Notes: a model not told the origin generated them from the letters alone. A stretch of 7,594 nucleotides of DNA from Bacteroidaceae bacterium (GCA_900768625.1 CAAGDO010000149.1:1-7594); one strand, 5' to 3'. Positions 1 to 7,220 are shown, counted from the first letter of the stretch. Numbers and translations: made by a program.

Positions 1-142
1 AAGATTTGCCTTTATTTTTGAGGCGTTTTTGGGCCTTGAAGAAGGAGTGTAGCGAGCTACACGACTGATGAAAGGTCAAAAAACGGCCAAAAAGAAAGGT
101 GAAGATTGAATTTAGAAGAAATAAAACGCCAAATCAAATCTT
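1..142. repeat. Nested inverted-repeat element upstream of the RhuM-family gene
   Basis: Several pairs of arms nest around a common centre. AAGATTTG (1-8) matches CAAATCTT (135-142); GGCGTTTT (22-29) matches AAAACGCC (123-130); TTTTTGGGCC (26-35) matches GGCCAAAAA (85-93) with one extra G. At the centre GTGTAGC (47-53) pairs perfectly with GCTACAC (56-62) across a 2-nt GA spacer. The order of the arms is consistent with one large imperfect foldback, though the second and third arm pairs share bases (26-29) and cannot all pair at once. Only short open frames cross it (for example a 13-codon frame from the ATG at 68), and none looks like a protein. It may be a dispersed intergenic repeat or a MITE-like relic; no transposase is visible. 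The left end may continue beyond the window. Confidence 0.6.
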
Positions 143-184
143 CGTCAGAAAAGTTTAGACGACTTCATTAATGAACACCTACTT

Positions 185-190
185 AAAGGA
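185..190 (+). promoter_or_regulatory. Possible ribosome binding site of the RhuM-family gene
   Basis: AAAGGA lies 9 nt before the ATG at 200 and is a partial match to the anti-Shine-Dalgarno complement. It supports the start at 200, because the DinD-like homology begins only about 15 residues later and no other in-frame start fits better. Shine-Dalgarno use is weak in Bacteroidota, so this is only supportive. Confidence 0.4.
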
Positions 191-199
191 ATATCAAAC

Positions 200-1615
200 A
201 TGGCAGAAACAAACAAGATACCGGAAATGCGACCCACGTTCGACACCATTCGCCGTGTCGACGAAAACAACCGTGAGTATTGGAGTTCACGCGATCTGTG
301 CAACGCCATGGGCTATTCTGCCTATTGGAAATTCCAGCACGTGATCGACAAAGCAATTGAAGCGGCCAATGCAAAAGGCATGAACATCGATGACCATTTC
401 AACCAAGCGGTTGATATGGTGAAGCTCGGCAGTGGTTCGTTCCGCAAGGTAAACGCCCTCCACCTCTCACGCATGGCCTGCACCATCATCGCCGAAAATG
501 CCGACAACCGCAAGCTCCTCGTGAAACAGGCAAGGGAGTATTTCATCCAAAGCGTCCCCGCCACAGAGCTATGGAAAAACGCACTGAGTTCCAACATCTT
601 ACTCTATAAAACGCCCCAAGGCGAAACACGAATAGAAGTCATCTTCAACAGCGAAACCTTTTGGATGTCGCAGAAACGCATGGCTGATTTGTTTGGAGTG
701 GATGTACGCACGGTGAACTACCATTTGGGACAAATATATGAAACGGGAGAGTTACAAAAGGAAACAACTATCCGAAAAATTGGGATAGTTCAAACCGAAG
801 GCGACCGCGACGTAGAACGCACCCCGCTTTTCTACAATCTCGATGCCATCATTGCCGTTGGCTACCGCGTGAACAGCTATCAGGCCACACAGTTCCGAAT
901 TTGGGCCACATCAGTATTGAAGGAATTGATCATCAAGGGATTTGTCTTGGACGATGAACGTCTGAAGCAAGGAAAGCATTTCGGCAAAGACTACTTTGAC
1001 GACTTGCTCGAACGCATCCGAGAGATACGCACGTCTGAGCGCCGTTACTATCAGAAAATCACCGACATCTATGCGGAATGCAGTGCCGACTACGATATAA
1101 AATCCGAGGAAACCCAGTTATTCTTCAAGATGGTGCAAAACATGATGCACCGCGCAGTCACCCACCACACCGCAGCCGAAATCGTATACACTCGCGCAAA
1201 TGCAGAACAGCCCCATATGGGGTTGACCACATGGAAGAAAGCCCCCGATGGACGTATTCAAAAGTCCGATACGACAGTCGCAAAGAACTATCTTTCGGAA
1301 ACGGAGCTCAACGAACTGAACAGCATAACGACCTCATTCCTCGATTTCGCAGAAACCCGTGCACAGCGCCACATCATCACCACCATGGAAGATTGGCGCA
1401 AGCGCCTGGCCCAATTCCTGACGGCAATGGACTACGAGTCCACCCCATCATCTGGCACCATCTCGCAAGAAGCGGCAAAAGCAAAAGCCTATAGCGAATA
1501 CGAAAAATACAACATCACACAAGACCGCTCCTACGTTTCCGACTTCGACCGCTTCAACAATGGTAAGGATGAAGACCCACTGCTCCCCTTCGACCCCCAT
1601 CCCCATGAATCGTGA
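200..1615 (+). CDS. RhuM-family protein with an N-terminal DinD-like domain
   Basis: This encodes 471 residues in two recognisable parts. Residues about 14-117 resemble the N-terminal half of DNA-damage-inducible protein D (DinD): a WSSRDLCNAMGYSAYWKF segment, then IDDHFNQAVDMVKLGSG, then LSRMACTIIAENADNRK and an AREYFIQ helix. Residues about 131-445 match the RhuM 'virulence protein' family: a helix-turn-helix-like stretch (about 155-180, WMSQKRMADLFGVDVRTVNY), the conserved YNLDAIIAVGYRV (212-224), then QFRIWATSVLKE and KGFVLDDERLK (231-256), GLTTWK (341-346) and VAKNYLSETELNELN (360-374). RhuM was named from a Salmonella pathogenicity island; its biochemical role is not established. E. coli DinD is SOS-induced and reported to act on RecA. 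The protein is probably cytoplasmic, as no signal peptide or membrane segment is seen. A DNA-binding or regulatory role is an inference from the HTH-like segment. The gene is monocistronic within the window, with its own terminator. It is longer than a RhuM domain alone because of the N-terminal addition. No SOS box was recognised upstream. Confidence 0.9.
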   Translation: MAETNKIPEMRPTFDTIRRVDENNREYWSSRDLCNAMGYSAYWKFQHVIDKAIEAANAKGMNIDDHFNQAVDMVKLGSGSFRKVNALHLSRMACTIIAENADNRKLLVKQAREYFIQSVPATELWKNALSSNILLYKTPQGETRIEVIFNSETFWMSQKRMADLFGVDVRTVNYHLGQIYETGELQKETTIRKIGIVQTEGDRDVERTPLFYNLDAIIAVGYRVNSYQATQFRIWATSVLKELIIKGFVLDDERLKQGKHFGKDYFDDLLERIREIRTSERRYYQKITDIYAECSADYDIKSEETQLFFKMVQNMMHRAVTHHTAAEIVYTRANAEQPHMGLTTWKKAPDGRIQKSDTTVAKNYLSETELNELNSITTSFLDFAETRAQRHIITTMEDWRKRLAQFLTAMDYESTPSSGTISQEAAKAKAYSEYEKYNITQDRSYVSDFDRFNNGKDEDPLLPFDPHPHES

Positions 1616-1634
1616 ACATTGAATCGCGTTCCTC

Positions 1635-1675
1635 CCCTAAAGCCAACGTAACGTTGGCTTTAGGGCCTTTATTTC
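1635..1675 (+). terminator. Strong intrinsic terminator after the RhuM-family gene
   Basis: A perfect 15-bp inverted repeat spans 1635-1649 and 1651-1665 (left arm CCCTAAAGCCAACGT) around a single central A, so in RNA the innermost pairs would open to form the loop. A T-rich run with interruptions (TTTATTT) follows directly. It starts 20 nt after the stop codon at 1613-1615. On the opposite strand no T run follows, so it is read as one-directional. Confidence 0.85.
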
Positions 1676-1728
1676 CCTTTGCCAACAATACTCACCGTTC
1701 GTCTTCATGTATAATGCCAGTCCATACT

Positions 1729-1972
1729 GCGTGCTAAGCACGCGTCGGAATGCAGGAATTCCACTTGGGTCAATTTATGAAAAAACATGTCCATGGCCGC
1801 ACTCTACGCGACATGACCCACAGCGTGCGAAGCACGCCATTAACGACCATTTCCACAGCTACGCTGTGGAAAAACCATTAACGGACATGGCGCGCCATAG
1901 CCCACAAAGAAAACATTGACGATCATTAACGGCCAATTGGCGGACATTAACGTTGAAAACCGCGCGAAGCGC
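1729..1972. repeat. Cluster of short perfect hairpins in the intergenic gap
   Basis: Four small hairpins of similar design lie within about 245 bp. GCGTGCT/AGCACGC is at 1729-1743 with a 1-nt spacer. GCGTGC/GCACGC is at 1823-1837 with spacer GAA. TTTCCACAGC/GCTGTGGAAA is at 1850-1872 with spacer TAC. GCGC/GCGC is at 1962-1972 with spacer GAA. Two self-complementary blocks lie among them: ATGGCGCGCCAT (1887-1898) and GCCAATTGGC (1932-1941). None has a following T run, so they are not typical terminators. The region has no plausible gene; the short frames across it have no protein-like composition. It may be a decayed array of dispersed palindromic repeats or part of a structured RNA. Confidence 0.6.
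1838..1952. repeat. Four exact copies of CATTAACG
   Basis: CATTAACG occurs at 1838-1845, 1876-1883, 1924-1931 and 1945-1952, all in the same orientation, with start-to-start steps of 38, 48 and 21 bp. The bases after it are also related (GACCAT, GACATG, GCCAAT, and a diverged TTGAAA). The first two copies flank the 1850-1872 hairpin. This looks like a degenerate repeat unit or a repeated protein-binding site; its role is unknown. Confidence 0.55.
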
Positions 1973-2024
1973 AACTGCCATCGTCCAACGCGAGAAAGTC
2001 CCACCAAGCCCCGATGGAAGTCAT

Positions 2025-2113
2025 CGAACGGCAATTGCCAGTAGACCGAACGGCAATTGCAAGTAGACCGAATGGCAATTGCAAGTAGACCGAATGGCAA
2101 TTGCCGTTCGGTC
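2025..2113. repeat. 22-bp tandem repeat ending in a large palindrome
   Basis: Three full 22-bp units (2025-2046, 2047-2068, 2069-2090) and a partial fourth (from 2091) follow one another without gaps. Units differ at only one or two bases (C/T in CGAAYGG and C/A after CAATTGC). Each has the palindromic core GCAATTGC, centred at 2034/2035, 2056/2057, 2078/2079 and 2100/2101. The fourth unit changes after the core to CGTTCGGTC, so that 2088-2113 forms a 26-bp palindrome with one mismatched pair. The unit length is not a multiple of three and no start or stop context suggests coding. It is not a CRISPR, because there are no unique spacers. Possible roles are an operator array or a minisatellite. 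Confidence 0.85.
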
Positions 2114-2480
2114 ACTTTGCTCGGAGCTCGGGAAGATTTCCATAGGGCACATGGAGACCATCAAACACCTGAAACAATGAGCAACCTTCGGGAACTTGGA
2201 CCCCGAACATGATGCGAGAGTGGGACATTTACCGACAAGTTGACCTTGGGTTTGAACCCCACACGACCAAGCTATGACGGGGAAATGCAGCAACCCTCTG
2301 CGTCGCCATTCGTTTGGCATTTGTGTTAATACCCGTAAAAAACAATCATTTGAATATGGGATTTTCCCCCAGAATGCCGGGAACACTCAAAGACAACGGT
2401 AAGAAAAAAACAACGATTGACCTTATTTTTGCCCTTATTCAAGCAACAAATCCGACAATTTGACAAAATAATCAGGCCAG
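2114..2480. other. Non-coding stretch with nothing recognised
   Basis: I see no gene, tRNA or convincing terminator here. A 121-codon minus-strand frame runs through part of it, but it extends through the 22-bp repeats and has unlikely composition (rich in Cys, Ser and Trp, with no domain). One exact TAnnTTTG match, TATTTTTG, is at 2424-2431, but it has no TTG-type element at the proper distance upstream. The last 150 bp become A/T-rich, as expected upstream of a promoter. Confidence 0.6.
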
Positions 2481-2482
2481 CC

Positions 2483-2514
2483 CTTGGTATTTTGGGATTT
2501 TGAAAGTATTTTTG
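2483..2514 (+). promoter_or_regulatory. Bacteroidota-type promoter for the large surface protein
   Basis: TATTTTTG at 2507-2514 matches the Bacteroidota -7 consensus TAnnTTTG. CTTG at 2483-2486 lies 20 nt upstream, where the -33 TTTG-like element is expected. Transcription would begin near 2520, giving a leader of about 55 nt to the ATG at 2576. The region is A/T-rich and the spacing fits; expression from it is an inference. Confidence 0.55.
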
Positions 2515-2575
2515 CATTCTCATTGTCAATATGCCACAAATAACATTCAAATACAAATCAACACAACAGCAGCTT

Positions 2576-5500
2576 ATGAAGAAAACCTACAACTTGTTAA
2601 GCGCATGTTTGCTTCTTCTTGTGGGCCTGTTTGCAGCAGCGATGCCAGCAAAGGCCCAGCTGTCGTTTGCCGAGGATTTCAATTATCCATCGGGCACACT
2701 GACAGAACAGAGCGGAGGCAAGTGGTTCACCTACTATTCTTATTATAAGGAGAACCCCATTCAGGTGAGCGAAGGAACGCTCTCTGTCGATGGATGCCCC
2801 ATTGGCGCTACGTCACACTACGTGACGGTGAAAAACCAAGAAGACAATGAAAGCCTCGTGCGCCTCTTCGACGAATCCGACCGCGGTATCTCCGACAAGA
2901 CCATCTGGCTCGCAGCCTACGTCAACGTGGAGAAGGAGCCTGGGAAACACACTCCCTTCCTCTCCTTCGTGGGCCGTACCATGACGCAGGACGTGACGGA
3001 AAACAACGTTCCGTATTATAACGGCCACATCACCTACGGCCCCGGCACCACAACCGGCAAGTATCGCCTCGGTGTGACCTACAATCGAAACTATGCCCCC
3101 AAAGCGAGCATGATGACGGCCGACCTCGACTATGGCACCACCCACCTCGTGGTAGCCAAGTTCGTGCTCGACGGCAAGGGAAACGAACAGATTTCCCTCT
3201 ATGTTGACCCCACGGACTATCAGGCAGAACCCGCCACAGGTTGCCTCGGCCCCATCGGCTCGGCCCATGGCATGACCGACAAGGGCTACGGCTATAAGGC
3301 CGTGATGCTCAACCAGAACCTCAGCTATGGCTATACCTCCGGCAGTGTGAAGGTGGGTGCGCTCCACGTGAGCGACTCCTATGCCGGACTTTTCACCAGC
3401 GCAAGTGGCGGCGGCGAAACCTCTGCCGCAACATTGGAAGCGGCCTTCAACGGCAGCGTGCCTACTGCCACCGTCAAGCAGGGCGAGCCTTTCAAGGGCG
3501 AACTCACCGTCAGCGGAAAGGACCTCACCTCAGACGTGACCCTCAAGGCCGACTATGCAGGACTTCAGTTTGACCGCACCTCCCTCCCCGCAGCCGAAGT
3601 GATGGCTGAAGGCGGAGTCAAGGTGGGCTACACCCTCAACTATCTCGGCTCTGAAGAGAGCGAAGAGCTCACCACCAAGGTGACCGTCGAAAGCGAAGGA
3701 GCCAAAGCCGCAGAAGCCTCCTTCACCTGGACCGGTGCTGCAACTGCAACGCCCGCTGAAGACGGAGCCAAGTTCAAAGAAGACTTCAAGTACCCCGCTG
3801 GCGACCTCACCACCCAGAGTGCAGGAAAATGGTTCTCCGCTGTTTCATACTATACGAAGAACCCCATTCAGGTGAGCGAAGGCAAGCTCAGCGTGGACGG
3901 TTGTCCGCTCGGCACGACCGACCATGTGGTGACCGTGAACAACGCAGAGGATAACCAGAGCCTCATGCGCCTCTTCGACGAATCCGACCGCGGTATCTCT
4001 GACAAGACCATCTGGCTTGCAGCCTACGTCAACGTGGAGAAGGAGCCCGGCAAGCACACTCCCTTCCTCTCCTTCGTGGGCCGCACCATGACGCAGGACG
4101 TGACGGAAAACAACGTTCCGTATCATAACGGCCACATCACCTACGGCCCCGGCACCACAGCCGACAAGTATCGCCTCGGTGTGACCTACAATCGGAACTA
4201 TGCTCCCAAGGACAACATGATGACAGCCGACCTCGACTACGGCACCACCCACCTCGTGGTGGCCAAGCTTGTACTCGACGGCAAGGGTAACGAACAGGTT
4301 TCCCTCTATGTTGACCCCACGGACTACACGGCAGAACCCACCACAGGTTGCCTCGGCCCCATCGGCTCGGCCTATGGCATGACCGACAAGGGCTACGGCT
4401 ATAAGGCCGTGATGCTCAACCAGAATCTCAGCTATGGCTACACCCCCGGTTGCGTGAAAGTGGGTGCGCTCCGCGTGAGCGATTCCTACGCCAGCCTCTT
4501 CGCCGGCAACACCGGTGGCGGAGAAACGCCCGAACCCACAGCTGAGCTCCACGCCACATTTGCAGGCACAGCACCTCAGGTGGTGTTCAAAGGTCTCCCT
4601 GCCAAGGGCGAGCTGACCCTCACAGGTAAGGACCTCACGGCTGACGTGACCCTCTCTTCCGACAACGAAGCCCTCCAGTTTGAGCGCACCACCGTGCCCG
4701 CAGCTGAAGTGACGGCCGAAGGTGGCGTGAAGGTACCCTTCACCATGACCTACAACGGCTCTGAACCCAGCGAAGAATTCACAACCAAGGTGAGCGTTGC
4801 CTGCGAAGGCGCTGCTGCTGTCGACACGACCTTCACCTGGTATGGCGGCACCACCCGCGAAATCACTTCCGTCAAGGACTTCCAGGGAGTTGACCCCGAT
4901 GCTTTCGAAGCACTGCTCTTCAAGGGCCATGCCGTTGTAAGCTACGTTGACAAGGCCACTTCCTCCTACTATCTGCAGGATGCCGAAGGTGGCGTCACGC
5001 TCACGGACGAATACGAAATGGTTCAGTCCATCGACTGGGTGGAAGGCGACAGCGTCAAGCCGTTCGTTTGCTACGTGGAGGAATCGATGGGTGCAAACTT
5101 CATCTATCCTGCCGCTCTTCAGGTGCTCACCGCCTCGGCCCACGACCAGAAGGTAGAGCCCGCAGTGGTCACCATCGACGAACTGAAGGCCAATGCCGCC
5201 AGCTATCTGAACCGCCTCGTGACGGTGAAGAACGTGACGCTCAGCGGATTCGAAGAAGGCGCCAAGTTTGCCGAGGGCATGACGCAGCCGACCTACACCG
5301 ATGCCGACGGCAACACGGGTAAGGTGCGCATCTTCAAGCAGACTTCGCTCATCGGCACCGCCATCCCCACGGGTAAGGTACACCTCACGGGTCTCCTCAC
5401 TTCGAAGGCCGTGACCAACGGTCCGATTGTTGCTCCGCGTGGCGTAGCCGACGTGATGGAAGCCGTTGACCCCTCGTTTGAAATCGACAACACCCAGTTC

Positions 5501-7174
5501 CTCAAGGCCCGCGGTAAGGTGGGTTCAACCACTGCTGTGGGCACCGTCCACGTCAAGAGCGTGGCCCAGGAAAAGGAAATCACCATCGTTCCCTCGGGCG
5601 CCGTTGAAGGCATCTATGCCGGCAGCGTAAGCACCATCCCCGCCGGAAACTTCGAAGGCGACGTGACCATCAACTATACACCGCGCAAGATCGGTAAGGA
5701 CAAGGGCAACCTCTACTTCATGCAGGGCGACGACATCCTCGCCGCAGTGAAGATTGAAGGTATGGCCACTGACCCCAACGACCCGCCTGCAGTAAGCCTC
5801 AAGCCCTCTTCGCTCTCGAAGGAATTCACGGCCTATGTGGGTGAGGAAATGAAGGACACCATCCTTGTCACTCCCTACGGCATGCCCGACTATGTCAAGG
5901 TGGCCACGGAGAGCAGCGTTGACGGCACGTTCATCACCAGTTCTTCACTCCTGATGACTTCTGGCGAACAGAAGCTCGTCATCACCTTCCGCCCCACTTC
6001 AGCTGGCACATTCACCGGAAAGGTGACCATCAGCAATGAATTCATCGATCCCATCGTGCTCCGCCTCACGGGTGTGGCCATGGACAAGCCCGTCGTTCCC
6101 TCGAAGGAAGGCGACGAACTGCCCCTCTCTACGGAGAATCCGCTCACGTCGTTCAACGAGCTTTTCACTGACGGCGTACACAACAAGCCGCTCTCGCTCA
6201 ACGGTTGGAAGAACCTGGCCATGGAAGGCACCCGCGCATGGTGGGGCTACACCTTCCCCGACTACGACACCGACAATGCCGGTGAACACGCAGCCAAGGT
6301 GACGGCATACGACAGCAAGGTAGAAACAGGCAACGAAACGCCTTGCCAGATGCTCCTCGTCACTCCGGCCCTCGACTTTGAGAATGCCAAGTCGAAGTAT
6401 TTCACCTTCCGCGTGATGGGTCAGAACATGACGGACGACATGACCGACCAGCTCGAGCTCTGCTATATCTGGTTGGACGGCGAAGAGATGCACGTCGAAC
6501 CCATCAAGGGTGTGGGCATCCCCGCCTCGAAAGACCAGAACGGCGAATGGGTGGACTTCCAGGTTGACCTCACGGGTCAGAACATCGACCCCGTCTTCTT
6601 CATGGGCTTCCGCTTCACCAGCGAACGCGGCACGGCTCATTCAGCTGTCTACTACGTTGACGACGTGACCTTCGGAAGCACCACGCTCCCGATGATCACC
6701 ACCGACCGCCAGGAAGTGATCATCCAGGCCGAACCGGAAACCCCCATGGATTCCGAGCCTGTTGAAGTGACCGCCGAGAACCTCACCCAACCGGTGAAGC
6801 TGGCTCTCGAAGGTGCCGACAAGGACCACTTCGCTCTCTCCGAGAAGGAACTCTCCGCTGAAGGTGGCCAGTTCACCATCCGCTTCAAGGGTGCTCCCGA
6901 AGGCGACTACGCCATCTATGTCAACCTCTCTTCACGTGGTGCCGTGACGAAGCGCATCATCGTGGAAGCTCAGGCTCACGAAGGTATCACGGGCATCACG
7001 ACTGCCGAAGTCACTGACCAGACCGTTGTGGAAATGTTCGATGCCTCTGGCCGTCAGCTCAGCAACGCCACGGGTGCCACCTTCCAGAAGGTGTTCCGCA
7101 CCTTGCCTGCCGGCACCTACGTGGTTCGCTTCCACACCGCTCAGGGTGTGCGCAGCGTGAAGATGATCCGCTAA
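2576..7174 (+). CDS. Large T9SS-secreted multidomain surface protein, function unknown
   Basis: From the ATG at 2576 this encodes 1532 residues. That start is preferred over the in-frame ATG at 2531 because it begins a standard signal peptide: MKK, a Leu-rich core, then MPAKA|Q (cleavage after residue 27); the 15 extra residues upstream are polar. It has no clear Shine-Dalgarno site. Domains in order: two tandem modules (31-387 and 400-757), each a ConA/LamG-like beta-sandwich plus an Ig-like domain; an OB-like region (about 762-964, from EITSVKDFQG); two Ig-like modules (about 967-1065 and 1072-1170); a choice-of-anchor J-like domain (about 1175-1372, with WWGYTFPDYD, LLVTPALDFENAKSKYF and VYYVDDVTFG); a further Ig-like segment; and a T9SS type A-like sorting domain (about 1470-1532: EMFDASGRQL, then LPAGTYVVRF, ending VKMIR). 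It should be exported by Sec, cross the outer membrane through T9SS and be anchored or released. I see no catalytic motif; glycan binding or adhesion is inferred from the fold types. Each ConA-like copy keeps two Cys (74/223 and 443/592). Confidence 0.9.
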   Translation: MKKTYNLLSACLLLLVGLFAAAMPAKAQLSFAEDFNYPSGTLTEQSGGKWFTYYSYYKENPIQVSEGTLSVDGCPIGATSHYVTVKNQEDNESLVRLFDESDRGISDKTIWLAAYVNVEKEPGKHTPFLSFVGRTMTQDVTENNVPYYNGHITYGPGTTTGKYRLGVTYNRNYAPKASMMTADLDYGTTHLVVAKFVLDGKGNEQISLYVDPTDYQAEPATGCLGPIGSAHGMTDKGYGYKAVMLNQNLSYGYTSGSVKVGALHVSDSYAGLFTSASGGGETSAATLEAAFNGSVPTATVKQGEPFKGELTVSGKDLTSDVTLKADYAGLQFDRTSLPAAEVMAEGGVKVGYTLNYLGSEESEELTTKVTVESEGAKAAEASFTWTGAATATPAEDGAKFKEDFKYPAGDLTTQSAGKWFSAVSYYTKNPIQVSEGKLSVDGCPLGTTDHVVTVNNAEDNQSLMRLFDESDRGISDKTIWLAAYVNVEKEPGKHTPFLSFVGRTMTQDVTENNVPYHNGHITYGPGTTADKYRLGVTYNRNYAPKDNMMTADLDYGTTHLVVAKLVLDGKGNEQVSLYVDPTDYTAEPTTGCLGPIGSAYGMTDKGYGYKAVMLNQNLSYGYTPGCVKVGALRVSDSYASLFAGNTGGGETPEPTAELHATFAGTAPQVVFKGLPAKGELTLTGKDLTADVTLSSDNEALQFERTTVPAAEVTAEGGVKVPFTMTYNGSEPSEEFTTKVSVACEGAAAVDTTFTWYGGTTREITSVKDFQGVDPDAFEALLFKGHAVVSYVDKATSSYYLQDAEGGVTLTDEYEMVQSIDWVEGDSVKPFVCYVEESMGANFIYPAALQVLTASAHDQKVEPAVVTIDELKANAASYLNRLVTVKNVTLSGFEEGAKFAEGMTQPTYTDADGNTGKVRIFKQTSLIGTAIPTGKVHLTGLLTSKAVTNGPIVAPRGVADVMEAVDPSFEIDNTQFLKARGKVGSTTAVGTVHVKSVAQEKEITIVPSGAVEGIYAGSVSTIPAGNFEGDVTINYTPRKIGKDKGNLYFMQGDDILAAVKIEGMATDPNDPPAVSLKPSSLSKEFTAYVGEEMKDTILVTPYGMPDYVKVATESSVDGTFITSSSLLMTSGEQKLVITFRPTSAGTFTGKVTISNEFIDPIVLRLTGVAMDKPVVPSKEGDELPLSTENPLTSFNELFTDGVHNKPLSLNGWKNLAMEGTRAWWGYTFPDYDTDNAGEHAAKVTAYDSKVETGNETPCQMLLVTPALDFENAKSKYFTFRVMGQNMTDDMTDQLELCYIWLDGEEMHVEPIKGVGIPASKDQNGEWVDFQVDLTGQNIDPVFFMGFRFTSERGTAHSAVYYVDDVTFGSTTLPMITTDRQEVIIQAEPETPMDSEPVEVTAENLTQPVKLALEGADKDHFALSEKELSAEGGQFTIRFKGAPEGDYAIYVNLSSRGAVTKRIIVEAQAHEGITGITTAEVTDQTVVEMFDASGRQLSNATGATFQKVFRTLPAGTYVVRFHTAQGVRSVKMIR
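2666..3736 (+). repeat. Internal duplication, copy 1 (ConA-like plus Ig-like module)
   Basis: Residues 31-387 of the large protein. It aligns with 3773-4846 at a constant offset of 1107 nt across the whole ConA-like part, then 1110 nt in the Ig-like part (one extra codon in copy 2). Landmarks shared by both copies are NPIQVSEG, LFDESDRGISDKTIWLAAYV, GHITYGPGTT, TGCLGPIGSA and GYGYKAVMLNQNLSYGYT. Confidence 0.9.
3773..4846 (+). repeat. Internal duplication, copy 2 (ConA-like plus Ig-like module)
   Basis: Residues 400-757 of the large protein, joined to copy 1 by a short linker rich in Ala and Thr. Over 117 bp compared by hand (2971-3087 with 4078-4194) only 4 bases differ. The Ig-like half is more diverged: about 52 of 80 aligned residues match between the GELT and FTW landmarks. 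Copy 2 has additional Cys residues (in TPGCVKVG and SVACEG) that copy 1 lacks. Confidence 0.9.
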
Positions 7175-7220
7175 AATCCTCCGACTGACGCTCCGCCGCC
7201 AGCCGTGTCAACAAACGATT

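Noticed and set aside
13..20. TATTTTTG as a promoter -7 element for the RhuM-family gene
   Set aside because: It matches TAnnTTTG, but the -33 region would lie outside the window and the start would be about 170 nt before the gene, within the foldback element. It cannot be supported.
1078..1494. 138-codon plus-strand frame inside the RhuM-family gene
   Set aside because: It overlaps conserved RhuM sequence in another frame; its composition (His/Pro/Arg-rich) is not protein-like.
2025..2113. CRISPR array
   Set aside because: The repeats abut directly with no unique spacers, and no cas gene is present.
2246..2275. Possible tRNA T-arm (GGGTTTGAACCCC)
   Set aside because: No acceptor, D-arm or anticodon stem can be laid out around it, so it is a chance short inverted repeat.
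2021..2386. 121-codon minus-strand frame in the intergenic gap
   Set aside because: It reads through the 22-bp tandem repeats, is rich in Cys and Trp, has no domain, and lacks a convincing start context.
3845..5383. 512-codon open frame on the minus strand inside the surface-protein gene
   Set aside because: It is a shadow of the GC-rich codon use on the plus strand. Its translation is rich in His, Gly, Val and Ala with no domain, and it repeats the same residues as the minus-strand frame at 2813-3367 because the plus-strand DNA is duplicated.
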